A stretch of DNA of 64,000 nt from Edolisoma coerulescens (GCA_013397115.1 VWZW01002569.1:434001-498000); one strand, 5' to 3'. Shown: positions 23,497-37,988, numbered from the stretch's first letter. Translations and numbers: made by a program. The notes: a model not told the origin generated them from the sequence alone.

Positions 23497-26400
23497 ATGA
23501 GTCAGATACACTTGTTGAAAACAATTTTTCTTTTATTATGATTGTTTATCTATATTTTTGTTCAGCAAACTTTATGCCTCCAAGCTGAAGTTAAGAAAAT
23601 AATTATATCATTAAGCTTAATTTTATTCTATTTTTTTTCTTTATACTTTAGACTTCATCGACTTATTTATGTATTTGCTATTAAAAAAAAAAAAATAAGG
23701 ACAGGTTTCCCAGTAACCCTATCAGCAAATTAATGTGGCAAAACAGAGTGTAGGGTATAGGTCAAGTTAATTCCTCATATAAAACAGAGTAGGTAACCAC
23801 AGAAAAAAAATCTGCATAATAAATAATAGTAATCATCATCATAAAAATGCATTAACTTGAAATGTAGTTAGGATATATTGTGCTTGCTATACAGCAGACT
23901 ATACAGTTATTTCACGTATTGTTAATTGTTTTTACAATCTTCTATTACGTGAAAAAGCTTATTTCAGGCTTTGGAAATACTGGGAACTTTCTTTACAAAT
24001 CAAATAGCCATCATAAAAGAAGGGAATACAGCAGCAAGGAAACTGAAAAAATTGATCAGAAAAGCAAATCCTTTCTGTAAACTTCCTGCTGCCTCACTCC
24101 TTTTCTTAATGCAATTTTTTACAGGAGACACTACACCAGCTCAACACTGCTTCCTAGTTTTTCTCCTTTTCACAGTTATTTTAAAAATCCCAAATGGAGT
24201 TCCCCCTGTAATTTTCAAGCTCTTGAGAAGTGAGATACAAAACACAAAAAATACTTTCTACCCTTTATTCCTGAGATCACACAAGAGTTTGTAACAATCT
24301 AAAAGCAACAAAGTTGTGAAAGAAAGCATTCACATCCCAGTGTCTACTTGGCCAAACCAGAGGTGTGAAATGACACATTTACTACTCAGCTGGCGGGGGG
24401 AAAACTTCTACACATGGAGGCCAACCACTGCTTAACAGAAAGACCTACCCAGGAAGCTGCAATCACAGCCTTCAACTTTTCACTTCCTTGAAGCAAATCA
24501 GGAGTCCGAAGTCCAGCCAGTCCTCCAGTTTCTTTATTCTGTATCACCTTTTAGTTGCCTCTCCTCACTCCCGGAAAAGGGAAGGGGGAAGGTGTTGCTT
24601 GTAAATTAGTGCTCTGTATTCTGCTGAGAAGTTCGAGTTGACTTGTTATTTATAATAACAGTCATGGTTTGGAGACTCTGAATGCTTAGAGACTCAATCT
24701 GCCAAGTAGTGCAGTAAAACTAATTAATACAATGTCTTAAAAAATATTAAAAGCAGTGGTGGTAAATTAAGGAACTCAGAGCATCAAGCAGAGCTCCTAT
24801 CCTGCCTTCCCCATCCTACCATCTTAGCAGCTGTCTATATGCATTTTATAAAATTTGCTGTTTACATTAATTCCATTTCTGTTATGTCATTAATCCCCAG
24901 ATGAGCTGCAGGCTTCTCTGAAGGAAAAATTTATTCAGAAAATAAATAGGCTGTTCTACTGCTATGCTAAATATAAATTCTGATCAGCTTATTTGATCAT
25001 TAATGCAAACTGGGGAAAACTAAAGATAGCTGGCATGTCATTTCCTGAGAACAAATGAAAAGTTCCAACTAAAAAGGAGGATAATTTGAGTGGTTTCTTC
25101 CATAAGACATAAAATGTAATGGGAAAACACCTGGTTCTCAAACTGTTGGCCTAATTTTATTTATGAAAGTTTTCGTTGTAGTAAGGGAAATTAACACAGT
25201 GAATTCTAGATATGAAATATTCTCATATTTCCTAGAGTCATGCACAAAGTCTGGAAATAAAAGACCTGTTGTCACAATGATTGAGACTAATGGAAATGGT
25301 TAATAGCTTTTAATTTAATTCTTTATTCTTTGATATACAGTGAAATATTCTTCTGCCAACCAAGGCATAAAATATTTAAAATTACCTCAAAATGAAAAAT
25401 TTTATACCTGTACAAAAGTAAGTGACTGTATAAGTGCAAAACAAGATGAAGAGTTAGGATAATTGTATCAAATGTCTTGTAAAGGTGTTGAAAGACACTT
25501 ATCTCTGTAATATGCTTCCCTCAGGGTCTGATGGGCACTAATCCTATTTCTTTTATGGTATGACATAAAGAGCATCTGTTTGTACATGTGTGTTCCTAAA
25601 GTAAATTCCTCTTTAGTGTTACATCAGTCAGTTCTTTTATAAAAACTAAAAAGACAAGAAATAGAGCCAGATTAAAAAAATATATATTAATTTTTTACAT
25701 ATATTTTTTTCAGAAGTGCTGGAGAAGTTTTTTACATATATGTGAAGAACTGCAGAATAGTATTGAGATACTGGCCTTTGTTACTTTATTCTGTGCAATG
25801 TAAATAATATACCCAAAGAGAATCTCTGTCTTCAAGTTCCTGTAAATTCACAAACCAAAATTTCTCCATTGCTGTGAAAACTGAAGCACATTAATGAAAT
25901 TTGTGTTGATTCTTGTCAAACTGAGCTTAGGGAGCTCAATATCAGCTACACAGAATCCAATCTGTTCAGGAAAGAAGATAATTCAAAGGTCTTAAAATGC
26001 CTTTGAATCCTCATTTCAGAGATATGAAAATTTTCACCCAAACCAGAGAAGGTGGCTGCCAGCTTCAGTAGTAGGTAAATGTCTGTCTGTGCCAGGCTAA
26101 TTAAACAAAAATTTTAAAAGTTAAGGAATGGTGGTATACTCTTGTACTTCAGTAACACTAAACAGTCTTACATTAAATGTAAAATTTTACAAGTCCATGT
26201 CTGAATTATTTTTTGCTATTTTAAGTATCAACCACTTCAGAAATAAGAAGAAATTATATTTAAAAACACTTCACTTTCATATACTAGTTCTTGCCTATCC
26301 TGATAAGAGCAGGAAAAAAAATTTGACATTTTACCCGTAAGATACAAGCAGAAAGGAATAGTTAAAAATATTGGGTAGAATATAGTGAGGTCCTTGTTGC

Positions 26401-26593
26401 CCATGCTACATTCTACCTCATTTCCTTAGCACCATGGCACGATCTATGCAGTTGCATACTCACTAATACTTACAATTACTAGCTCCCTCGCATCATCTCT
26501 GCATAGCAAAGGACTATAATGTCATAATATGCCTTTGCTGAAAACATCAGACAACTTACAAATTGTTTCTGGAACATAAACACACTCTAGGAT
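23497..26593. other. AT-rich DNA, no gene seen
   Basis: The plus-strand frame at 23971-24294 (107 codons) has no splice or homology support. A less AT-rich block near 24310-24600 (with a run of G at about 24395) is unassigned. No repeat family is recognised. Confidence 0.4.
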
Positions 26594-27070
26594 TTATTTC
26601 CTCTCACTACAAATCTCAAAAGACCATATCGTATTTACCATTTTTTTTCTTTTTATTTTATATACATATATATTTGATCCTTCTTTGTTGGGCCTCAGCA
26701 ATGACATATATGTCTTTGAGGCTTCAGTAATAATTTGCCTTGCTCTCTGTTCAACTTCCACCTTAGTCTCATGTATCACTCTTAAGAATATTTTAACTTT
26801 TCTGTTCTGTGAGTATGCAGGATAAGTTTTTTTTGAAGAATCTACTTCCATATTACAGCTGCAAGTGTCTACTGTGGTATTAAAAAAAAAAATTACTTGT
26901 TTTATTTGGCATTTTCCTTTTTGAATGGAGTCAAGTGTAAAAAGACATGGAAAAGACATTATTATATGTATTAATGAGAATAAATCTTGTAAGAAAAAAA
27001 TCTTCTGTTTTAAGGAAGAATGAAAATGAGAGCTCTTCAGTGCTGCTTCGGAGACCCCTTTGAACCTCAA
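26594..27070 (-). other. longest non-repeat open frame, probably chance
   Basis: This minus-strand frame of 158 codons is the longest outside the pentamer array. The middle part has a mixed, charged composition (for example KVEVEQRARQIITEASKTY), which is more protein-like than its surroundings. The first half is rich in Phe and Ser from T-rich DNA, there is no promoter or clear splice context, and no family is recognised. I regard it as most likely a chance frame. Confidence 0.12.
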
Positions 27071-28013
27071 GGATTTGCTCTCTTCTATATAGTTTTAATT
27101 ACTGAAGTGATGAAATTAGCAGTGTAATCTTTTTGTTCCCATTATACTCAATAGAAAGAAGAGAGTGAGAGAATGTGACAGATGGCATTACAAAACCAAG
27201 TCAGGATTTTCCTCTGCAGTACCTCTTTAGTTTGATATATGCACCATGTGTGACCAGATTCTGAATCTAGGATTTATTTAATCACCTAAAGGTAGGTGTT
27301 CTGAATATTACTGTAAATGTCTATTTTCAGCTCTTTCTAGCCTAGATATTGCACTGTGCCTAGGTATGGAACAGTGCCTCAAAATGTATTTCCTTAAAAT
27401 TAATGTGATTTAGTCTTAAAATATTTAGAGTTTAAACACAAAGGATATGGTATTATGTTTCTACCCAGCAACAGAATTTCTTCTTTTGTCCAAACCTGTT
27501 AGTCTGTTTCTTGCTGTAATCCCTTATGTATGTAAAACCTCTGTTATAATACCCTCTTGTATAGGACCATATTCTCACAGTGACTGGGAACACATCAGCA
27601 TTTATTATCTATACTTGTAATTAAATTCACTAGTTATTGTTCCTTTCAAATTATAAAGAAATGGAATACTATACTTATTATATTTTATTGTTTATTCACA
27701 TGCATAGTATTATATTAGAGATAATTCTATGTGATAACACAGGTTATTGTGTGATAGGTGCTTATTCAGCTTGCCTCTACGACTGACCTAGAAAATTATT
27801 TGCAAAATTTCTGACAAATTAAAGAGGCAGTTAAATGTTGCAGCATCTTTGACTTTCTGTGTTCACTTTTCAGAAATATCAGCTGCTCCTCTGAGAGTCT
27901 GATGAATTTCGAGTTCATCCAAGCTTCCTTGGTGACAAAATACAATAATTTTCAGATGGAAATGGAACTGCTTTTTCTTTTCTACTTGTTGTTCCTTTTT
28001 TTTGTTTTTGCAG

Positions 28014-28086
28014 AAGCTCAACATTTTCATATACCAGGAGAAGTGACAGATTGCGGTGATAAAACTACAGTGACAGAGCTTTTATT
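28014..28086 (+). CDS. candidate coding exon, gene unknown
   Basis: A long T-rich pyrimidine tract ending TTTTTGCAG at 28013 is a strong acceptor, and TTATT followed by GTGAGT at 28087 is a strong donor. Of the three frames through the 73 bases only one is open. It enters with two bases (phase 1), reads 23 codons starting AQHFHIPG and ending TVTELL, and leaves two bases (phase 2). The entry phase fits the exit of the candidate at 9179-9219, giving a Lys codon across the junction, and the exit fits the entry of 31130. The product is not recognised. Confidence 0.4.
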
Positions 28087-28092
28087 GTGAGT

Positions 28093-31000
28093 GCCCTTCA
28101 TCATGTTTTCATGGAACTTAAACATATCTCCGGCAGTCCCTGGCCTCTCTTCACTGCGAGCATTTTTATTCTCCTTAGACTTATGATAATGCTAAGCAGT
28201 AGAAGCAGCCCATGATAGAACAAAGGTTAATTAACACACCAGATGGGGAGAGAGACCTGTTGAAATGTTCTACAGATTCTTGGCCAAAGTCCAGGCACAG
28301 AGGTTATTATAAGGTCCAGGCAGAGTCCCAGCCGACACTGGACTCACGACGCTTACAGCATGAGTGGATACACACACAGTCAGTAACTGTGACACATTGC
28401 ACCAGGGCATGTTATTGTGCAGGAGCTGGAGCAGGCAGATGGACCAGAGCATTTCATGCTGCCCATTCTAAGGATCTTTCACCATTTGCAAGACTAAATC
28501 TCTTATTTCATTTTCTTTTGGTGTGTATAGATACAATTAATATTTAGATCATCCCTTCCAAAACTGCTAAGACAGTGATTGGCTGAGATTTCTAAGATAA
28601 CCTAGTCATCCAGGCTCCCTCTGAAGTCAACAGAGAGATACTCTCCAAGAAAAATTAATCCCTCTTGTGGCAGACACCTATCAGTTATATAGAATGACAT
28701 CCTAGTTGGTCTCCCAGGCCCTCTCACAGAGCAATAGAGGAACCACAGCCATAAACAGTTGTCTGGGGGAAAGGTTTGTTAACCTCCAATAAATTTAGAT
28801 GCTACATTATTTTTTAAAAACTGACATTGAAAGTATTTATACAGGCTTCGAACATGAAACAGATTATTAAGAACTAAATGGCTTTGTTTGGCCAGTTTAG
28901 TGCTTCCAGCATTAAAAAGATTAGAGGGAATTAAATGGTTTTGTTTAGCTCCTGCAGACACGTGTATAGCAGAGAGCAATACTGGAATCCTTAAGTAAAA
29001 TTATCTGAGAAAGGAAAATGCTTAGACTCTTGTTATAGTATGAAAAGTCATTTAAAATTATTAATTATTCAATCTGATATTCAGTGCAGTTGTCTTAAAA
29101 CTTCTTTGTTCTGCCTTCTCTCTGACTATTCCAGGGACTTTTCTCTTATGTTTTCTCTGTTAATTAGAAAACAAGACCCTTGGAAAGGAAAGGAACTTTG
29201 CCCTGCTGAAAGTAAAGGAACTTATAAAATAATAGAAAAAGCAATATTTTTAAAGAAAATCTCAAAATTCAGAAAATCTGTCATTTGAAATGTTTGTTTC
29301 AGATAACTTCAAGTTAAATAAAATTATGCATAACTGGTGCAAGTAATGAAGTTCAGATGAAATTAAATTTGGTTAACTGCTGGTTATTTTCCACCCTGCG
29401 TCACAAAAGTTTGAGCTATGTTCTAATAAACTTCCAACCTGATTATTTTCAATTTATTTATACATATGTATTTTTTAAAGTTTAGAAACACATGTTAAAT
29501 GTCCTTTTGGCTACGTTCTATAGCACCTACTCTTGAATAGGGGAGGTGTGGAAGGAATATCATTTTATTAGGTAGAACTTTTGCGTCCCTGTCCCTTTGA
29601 ATTGCTCTCACTCTTTTACTCTTCTCACTAGTACACTTTTATCTAAATGTTTTTGCAATTTTGCTATGCTAAAAATAACAAGAATAATTTATTTTAAAGA
29701 GTTGTTAATACTTTCAAATCACTCCCAACACAAGAGAAAACACAGTTTATTTTAGAACAGACTGGTCTTTAATTCCCATAAAAACCATATTCAGTTTAAA
29801 GTTATACAAGGTCATTGATTAAGACTTGCCAATACTTCTAAAAAGGCATTTGGATTTATACAATAACTAATAATTACTTGAGATATTAAAAGCAGTGTTT
29901 ACAAGGAAAAAAAAAAGAAAGTTATTTCACATTTAGCAGGCAAGATTGTATTTTCAGTTTCTTTTACTTTTTAAAATGTTACTTAAACATCTGAATCCAA
30001 CAGATTTGAAATACTTTTTGCAGTTTAATGTTACAATCCCTTTGTTCATGTTATTTATACCGTACTTTTGATGATGTGAAAGTTAGGAGTCTGATGAAAG
30101 CTTAATTTTCCAATATTAGTGGTTTTTCATTGTTTTTTAAGGCCATTTTGAGGTGGATTCTGAATAAAAACATTTCCCATTTAAATAAGTCCAGATTTTT
30201 TTTTTGTTCATATCTTATAGCAAAGTAATATTTTATTTTATTATCTCACTGTCTTTCATCTCATTTATTTCACACAATGGGCAGTCTCTGGATATGATAA
30301 AAACATATTTTTCAAGTGTTAAATGACACTTATGTTTTTATCATCTCCCACTGCTGTCATGAGATGCCTTTCCTGTGTAATCTAAAAAGACATCTACTGA
30401 AAGCCACAAGAATTATGATCGTCGATCCTCTCCCAGATTTGCCATTCCTGTTCAGGAACTTCCTGAGCTAAAAATAGTAGGAAAGTTCTTTTCTAGTATT
30501 AGCAAGAATTGTTGTTCTTGCCCATTTCTAGCTTTTTCCTGGGCATGTGCTAATGGTTCTGAATACTGACCTGAATGCACATTTAATCCTACTTGACCAT
30601 TCTTTACTTCCCTAAACATTTATATGGCAAGTCTATTGCTTTTCCCTGTCAACAGTAAATGATACATTTATGCCAAAAAAGATAATCAGGATGGCACTAT
30701 GCAACATGGAATAGGTCACTAATGAATTAATCGGATTTTAAATTCCTGAAGCACATACTCTTGGCCAGTAAAGGCTCACGAAAAGCTTCTTTAAGTATGG
30801 TATTCTGCACCACATCAGATGGAGATACTTTTTTTAAAGTATCCCCAGATGGCTGTCCTGAATGCTAGAGTCCTCTGGAGACAAAAGTTTAACAATACTT
30901 CCATTTCTCTGCATTGGTTAGACTTGGGTCTTGTTTTCCTGAACCACTCATCTTAGGAATGAAGTGGAAGAGGTTGATTGGTATAAATGAGACAGTCTGG

Positions 31001-31129
31001 GCTCATTTCAACTGTGAATTAAAATATAACAAGACTGAGGTGATGACAGTTCATTTTCTATTATTTCATAACATTATGTAACTTACTAAAGTTAATGTCT
31101 TTTTTTTTTTTTCCCGTTCAATTTTACAG
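28093..31129. other. putative intron, unassigned
   Basis: If the candidate exons on either side are real, this is a 3-kb intron. A less AT-rich block near 28210-28480 is not assigned to a family. There is no acceptor-donor pair of good quality and no known element. Confidence 0.35.
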
Positions 31130-31217
31130 TCAGAAAATCCTTAAACAGCTTCATTTATACTACCTGTCTGAGAGTTTGCCTGGGAAAGTATATGAATTTC
31201 CAATTAAGTCAGCCTAG
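31130..31217 (+). CDS. candidate terminal coding exon with stop
   Basis: A long T/C tract (from about 31099) ending ATTTTACAG at 31129 is a very good acceptor. Entering with one base, as the 28014-28086 exon requires (TT plus T gives Phe), the frame reads 28 codons, starting QKILKQLHLYYLSE and ending KVYEFPIKSA. It then stops at TAG (31215-31217). The first AATAAA I see downstream is near 32322, so a 3' UTR of about 1.1 kb would be implied. The protein is not recognised. Phase agreement over the three segments supports a real 3' gene end but could be luck. Confidence 0.38.
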
Positions 31218-34200
31218 ATTAATTTGCTTCTGCCATCATAAAAATGTGAACATCTAATCAAGTATTCAACATATTGCATCCTAGTGGCACAATATGAGTG
31301 AGCTGGTATGTAGCAGAGTATTTGTTATCTAATAGCCAGCTAAAGAAGATTATAGGTAATAATACAGGTGACTAGGCAGGAACTCTCCATTCCTCCCCGC
31401 TTCTTTGGTCTGGAACAGCAGTAAAATATACCTTTGAAGTTGGTCTGTAAAACATCTTTTGAAAATGATATAACTAAACGAGCTGCCTGCTTTATGCCAT
31501 GGCACAGGACCTGCTATTTTTACAGCTTTCAGGGTCTTGAGGAGATACTGTCATCATCTAAACCTGGATTTCTGTGGCTCAGTTCCCAAAAGAATTCTAT
31601 TGTTAATGCCCTCAAAAGTCAGACACCTACCAGCAAAACAGTTACCCCAGTTAGCATCAGTGGAATTGATTCACTTCAGGGACAACAGATGCCCTTTAGC
31701 TGCTCTTACAGTTTTGATGCACAGGAAATGAGACAACCTGGATTTTAGAAGTGGAAAGTGAAGGCTTTATTTACCTCCGTGAAGTATCATGCAGAGATAT
31801 ATCTGTGCTTGAAAAGTTGACATATAGCAATCAGCTTCCTTCAAACTACTAGCTACTTGTATATTATATTTCTACTCTTCTTTAGTCAAAGTTAGTCAAA
31901 TTTGCCAATAAGAATGGATTAAATTCCTTCTGTAACTGAATCTGTTTTGACCTGAAGTGATCACACAAGCAGTATGCTTCTGAGAACAGCTGAGTGGGTC
32001 AAAAGTGCTGACAAGTCAGCTGGTTTTTGGGATAACAGATAATGGACACAAAAGATGATGTGTGCTGTGATCTTACCACAGAAAGGACATGGAAAAAGTC
32101 ATGTCCACATGCTCAGGCATGCTTGCAATATCTGTCATAAGATGTCAAGGGAATCTCTCCATTAACCTCAAATTAATTATTTCTCTGAAGTTCACCTGGA
32201 ATTCAGTAGAAGGCACTTATGATTACTCAAATTTAAATGGTAGTTTTAGAGGAGCACCTCCGCTTCAGATGTTCTCCTGAAATAGTTTTTGTTATGAAAG
32301 AAACCAAGAGTAAAAAAAAAAAATAAAAAGTGAATTTAGTGCATTAGAGGTAACATTTACTCACTCCCACAAATATCTGAACTCTAGCTCACTCTCCCAA
32401 TTGCATCAAAAAAGGATCTATTTTTTGTGCTCTCTCTAGCTGTGTCCTTACTTAAAAGTTCTCATTACAATTACTTGCTGGATCTATGTAACTGAAAGTC
32501 TTCCAGAGAAAATAAACTGATGGTATGGCTGAATGAACATATTTTCATTAAAACCTCATTGCTGGACGTGCATTTTAACAGAGAGATAATTGATATTTCG
32601 TAACAGGAAACAGGAAACAGGGAAAGAAAAGAGGAGGAGAAGATCTTGAAATTCAAAAAGCTTTGGGTGATATGACAACTTCAGTACATATATTGCATGG
32701 CCATGATGGCACCTGTCAGTTATGACTATGTACAGGAGCAAAGTATGAACTTAAATTCCCACAGAGAAAGTGTTTTCTTTGGCTGCAGGTCAGAGATGAA
32801 AACAGTCTTTAGCTAAGAGCATTTCAGATAATCTCTTAGACCACAGGGTACTCCAGAAAACAGTTTGGAAATTTGAAAGACAGCAGTAAAAACATTTATT
32901 AAAAACTGTCAAGAAAGGGAATGAAGCAGAGCAAAGCTAAGCCAGGCAAAAAGTTCTTGGATGTGTCACTGGAGAAGGGTTTCCTTTGGGATAAGATTTT
33001 ATTCTATGCAAATGTATCATGGGCCACCATGGAAGATACTGCAGTAGGAGATAGTGATTTCAAGCACCATCTAGGCAGAGTTTAACCAAAGGCCTTGGTT
33101 ACAGAGACCCAAATGTAAGTGTGAGTGGCTACGAGATAACTTGAGCACATACTGTGATGTGAGCATGTGCTGCCTTTGCCAAGGCTACCTGTATGTCCCT
33201 CTTGTAAGGTCTTCTCCTACAGAACTATGATGAACATGATGCTCTATGTGAACGCTGGTGTGCCATCGAGAATGTTCAGCATTGTACAAGTAAAAGACTG
33301 ACAAATCTGTTCACTTGTCAGAATGCTGTAAAGATAGAAAGAACACTGGGGCTGGAGAACCTCGCCACAGACGGGATCTGAGCAGCATGTTATGAGGAAA
33401 GACTCATCTAATGTTAAAACAGATGGGGTTCCCAGCAGCAGGGACATAAGGTTTCACTTTCCATCTTAACCATCCAGTTAACCAACCTTGAGTGACCACA
33501 TTTTTCTTATTGAGATCCTTAAAGATAATTCTCTCCTGTGCAAAGCAAAATGTCAGCACAATGATGCTAGGACTGACAATGGAAACTAATTTAAAAATTA
33601 CTGAAGTTGGTAACAAACTCACAAAACAAATTCTAATCATTATTTTAACATTTAAGCTCAGACTTATAAGGCAACAATTAAATTGTTTTCTTGTTCTGTT
33701 TTTTTGGTCAAATGATTATATATAGAAAAAACCCAGAGGACCTACTTTAGGACCTATTTTTTGTTAGTTTTATTGTTCCTTCATACTAACTGGCTATGTA
33801 ATGGATTACCAGAATATATGGAAAGTGTCAGGCCCATCTATTACTCTATCTAATAAATGTTTTACAATGAAAACTATAGCATTTGCTAGGAAAAAAAAAT
33901 TCTTATCCATTTTTTTATGTGGATGCAGAAAGATGTTCCCTTTTCTCAGTGAAGAACAGAATAGAACTGAAATATTTTTCTGAAGAAGATTATATGCTAT
34001 CATTGGGCCTTGGCTAGTTGGTTTTCTGTGTTCTGCTCCCTTGCTCAAAAAATTTTTATTTCAACTTCCTCTCTGAATTAAATTTATTTGGTTTGTATTG
34101 ATTTTTTTCATACTTTTCATCTAAGAAAAAGGATTTTTTTTTAAACTACAGAATTCTGTGCAAATTTACTGAAGACCAAAGATTTACTCAGAAAAAAATC

Positions 34201-37097
34201 CCATTCTGTAAATCAGATTATCTGTATGAATAATTAAAAAATAACAGTTTTAATAAATAACTGGCTTAACAATAATAACACAGCCACCATAAGACAGTCA
34301 TTATTAGGTGTTCATTATTTTGGATCTGTAGATGTTCAGAAATGAAGAGGTGACAACCAAACTCTTTCCCTATCTACAAAAAATCCCAAACAAAACCAAA
34401 TCATATTTCGCTCTCCTGTAGCAGTGAAATGAGTAGCAAAAACATTTGATTCGTCTCTCTATGTGCCTTCAGCTGATTCTTCAGAACCAGGCAAATGTAC
34501 TCCACAGCCACTGGCAACTTACTTGGCTCTGATTCCTGGAAAAGCGGGCTTTGGTTTTCAATGTTCTGATCATAAGTAAAGGACCTGTATGGTAAGTGAA
34601 AGACAGCTTCTTTAGGCAAAAAAAACTCTTAGGGAAAAAAAAGAGAAAAATCTGAAGCAAAAGAATCTGTCAAAAATATCTGAACTAAAGTGTTAATTTT
34701 CAGGAATTTATAAAAATACATTTTAAACTTTAAAATGCTTTAAAACCAATAAACTTGTTTTCATTTACTGGAAAGTGAGTGGGTTTGAAGTTGAAAAAAA
34801 TTATAAAATATTTTTGGTAAAGTAATTTAGGTTCTCTGGTTTTAGTCAAAATAAAATAAATACAGCAAATTCTTGATGGAAGTACTCTTTGTGTTAATAA
34901 TGGAAATTTCAGCAGTATTAGAGCTGCAATACCTGGTCAGTTTTGGTCGAAAGATCCCATAATGTTCTTCCAAACATTTTTCATCCATTAGCATGAATTT
35001 ATCAAAGAATTAACAACATTATGGTTTTTTTTAATTATTTACAAAGTTGTATGCAAAATTCTAATATCGTTTAGGTTTCCAAATGAAATATGCTTGTTTA
35101 ATTCTTCAAATTTTATGTACTTCCAAAAACTTCAATAGCTAGTATCCAAACCTCATGTGACCTACAATCCTTTTTTTTTTTTTAATTTTAAAAATTCCTA
35201 TATGAACTGGGGAAGTATTACAAGTTCTGTTTTCCAGTGGCGAATGAAAACCCATTTCAAAGTAAAAGAAAACCTTTGATAATCCACAGTAATGCACTCA
35301 ATTCGTCTGAAACTTTAATCCTTATAATTAATGACACACACTTTCTTTACACTTTTTAATATGTTTTGTGTACTCATCCAAGCAATTAATTTGATACGTA
35401 AGAAGGGCCAGCCTGTCTCTCAAACTTCTGTGTCAGTCAAAGGAAAAAGTACACAACCTAAACATTACACAGGGAAAACATCAAGACCAAATGATTTTTA
35501 TATGCCTAACTACTGTGATTTTTCTGACTCTGGATGTTCAACTGAAAAGCTTCTCTGGACGACTTTTCATTACAAAATAATTTACACAAGACTTGCATTT
35601 ATTTTGGAGGTAGAAATACTGTTCAACAGTAAAAAGTGGAGGGTTCTTAGTGCCCAGAATGAAGTCTGCTCATAATTACAGTCATCAAAAAATTCAAAAA
35701 TAAAAAAACCCCACTAAAAACCGCAAAGCCCCTAAACTGGGCTCTTTCACAGACAACTAATTCTGTTCCCACAAATGTAGTTCAGCTACATGGGCTGTCC
35801 TATGCTCACAGCTCAGGCATATCACATTTGTTGTGCCCATTTGTTAGAAAATGTATGCGCGTTACATGAATATGCAATTATACAGGCCCTACATCTTCAC
35901 CTTAATCCAGTTTATTAACATAAGTAACAGATTTTTCATAGAATGGTGACTTTTTGTGCACATGCTTCAGGATGATCTTTTGTTGCAACAAATCTTTTGT
36001 TAGGTTGCATTTTGTTTAAAATCAAGTTCACAAAGAAGATTTAAAATAAACTGGATTTCTGAAGAGTACTCATGGATTCCATACTTGATGAAAAAACTGA
36101 GACTAAGTGAGGCCATATGAAATACAGCTCTAACTCTTTTCAGGTTGAGACATGGGATATTTTAATCAATGTTTAATTGCTTAAGAATTTACCATTTCAA
36201 ACTGTCTGTTTTTTGACATTTCTTGAATGAAGTCATTTCAAGACAGGCTAACCTATCACAGAGAGTGCATCATATTGGGACAGCTGATACACTAAACCAA
36301 CAATTATTTTTTTCTTCTGTATGAGATATTCTTGTGTGATTTGTGATAGTATTTAGAAATATGGTGAACAAATAAAAAGAGAAAAAAGAAGAAAAAAAAT
36401 AGGTGAAGAAATTCAAGGCATACAGTAAAAAGGAAAATTATTTTAGTTTTTCACTGAACTAACAAACCCCTGAGAGCATTGGCTGGGCCCCATTGCCATA
36501 AGTCTGATTCTTTTTTGATTTTAGGCTCCTGTGGGGGATTTTTTGGTGAAAACCCAGGCCAACTGGGCTCCATAACTTCATATACTATTCATAAAAATAC
36601 CAAAAAACATTGTAAACTAGAAAATTTTAATCATGTGCATTTGACACCAAACTTTAATCTTTCCAACAGTTTTTCACTTTTCCACACTGGGAATACTTTG
36701 CAAAGCACAGGAAAATGTAAATAAATTAATTTGCCATTTTTCTAATTGATCTCAAACAACACCGGAGAACAAAAAAGTTTTTATGAATTACAGACTCTAA
36801 AAGCATAATACTTGAACATTTGTTAATTTAATGAATTTCATAATCTATGACTAGAAATAATAAGTATTTATTGTGATGAAACTTAAGTACTAAATGAGAT
36901 CATATTTCTGAGAACATGCTTCATGATAAAAAAGGGAAAGGAAGCAGATTATCACCTTTCTTCCTGTGTCTATCTGCTTAATTTATTTTCCCAGAAATTT
37001 TTTATTAACACACTACATAACAGACTTAAATGTAGCTATACAGATGTGAGAATGCATCTGTGTTTTCTCTAGGGCCTGGAAAGGTTTTCCTTATATT
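31218..37097. other. AT-rich DNA, possible 3' UTR at left edge
   Basis: Overlapping plus frames at 31434-31748 and 31537-31731 begin near a weak acceptor at 31532 but have no donor, so I do not call them. Beyond that the stretch is AT-rich with many short A and T runs and no recognisable element. Confidence 0.4.
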
Positions 37098-37566
37098 AGA
37101 AAGCTGTTAGAAAGTGTCCAAAAGAGGACTATGAATATGGCTAAGGTCTTAGATAGAAAGCCGTACAAGGAGAGGCTGACATCAGTTGGCTTGTTCAGCC
37201 TGGAGAAGAAGGGACTGAGAAGAGACCTCATCACAGTCTCCAGCTTCCTCGTGAGGGGAAGTGGATGGGCAGGCGATGCTCTCTTCTCTGGCAGTCAGTG
37301 ATATGGCCCAATGGAATGGCCTGAAGTCTTCTCAGGGAAGGTTAATGTTATGTATTAGGAAAAAGGTCTTCACCCAGAGGGTGGTTGGGCACTGGATCAG
37401 GCTCCCCACGGAGTTGGTCACAGCACCAGCCTGACAGAGCTCAAGAAGCATTTGGACAGTGCTCTCAGGCACATCTTGGGACTGTCCTGCTCAGGGACAG
37501 GAGCTGGACTTAATGCTCCTTGTGGATCTCTTCCAAATCAGGATATTCTATCCTATGATTCTGTGA
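37098..37566 (+). mobile_element. CR1 LINE 3' fragment, plus orientation
   Basis: Sense CR1 blocks follow in order: 'agaaagtgtccaaaagagga', 'ggagaggctgacatc'-like text, 'ttgttcagcctggagaagaa', 'agacctcatcac', 'gggtggttgggcactgg', 'aggctccccacggagttggt', 'gacagtgctctcaggcaca' and the terminal 'attctatcctatgattctgt'. It is a 5'-truncated copy of moderate age and belongs to a different CR1 subfamily from the copy at 7550-8080, judged by its 3' end text. Confidence 0.95.
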
Positions 37567-37988
37567 AAATATAATTCGTTCAAATGGCAGAATGTACAAT
37601 TACTCTTTACAATCTTGCTGATAAACTTCTTGCACTATTCAATTAATAATATTCTTTTTTAGAATGTTTTAAATCACTTCTTACCCATAGCCTCCAAATA
37701 AACTATGTTTTGCCTCTGGAGTCAAAGTACTCTAGGAGCAAAAGTAGCAATGCGTGTTACTGAATCCCTTGCCTATTACTTTTAAATGCACCGAAAGAAC
37801 ACTTTTTCAAATCTGCAGACAATAATGAAAACACTTCAATTGAAAATAGACAATTTTATCTCTACAAATTTAATGAAAAATAAAATTACTTTAATAGGGT
37901 GTATCAGTAGGGACATGCAGAAGTAATGTCACTGTGAATAACTCTTGGAAAACAACCTTTGAAACAATATCTTGCTGTATTGTGTTTA

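Noticed and set aside
31533..31748. Two overlapping plus frames after a weak acceptor
   Set aside because: No donor follows, both frames are open over the same bases, and the composition gives no preference.
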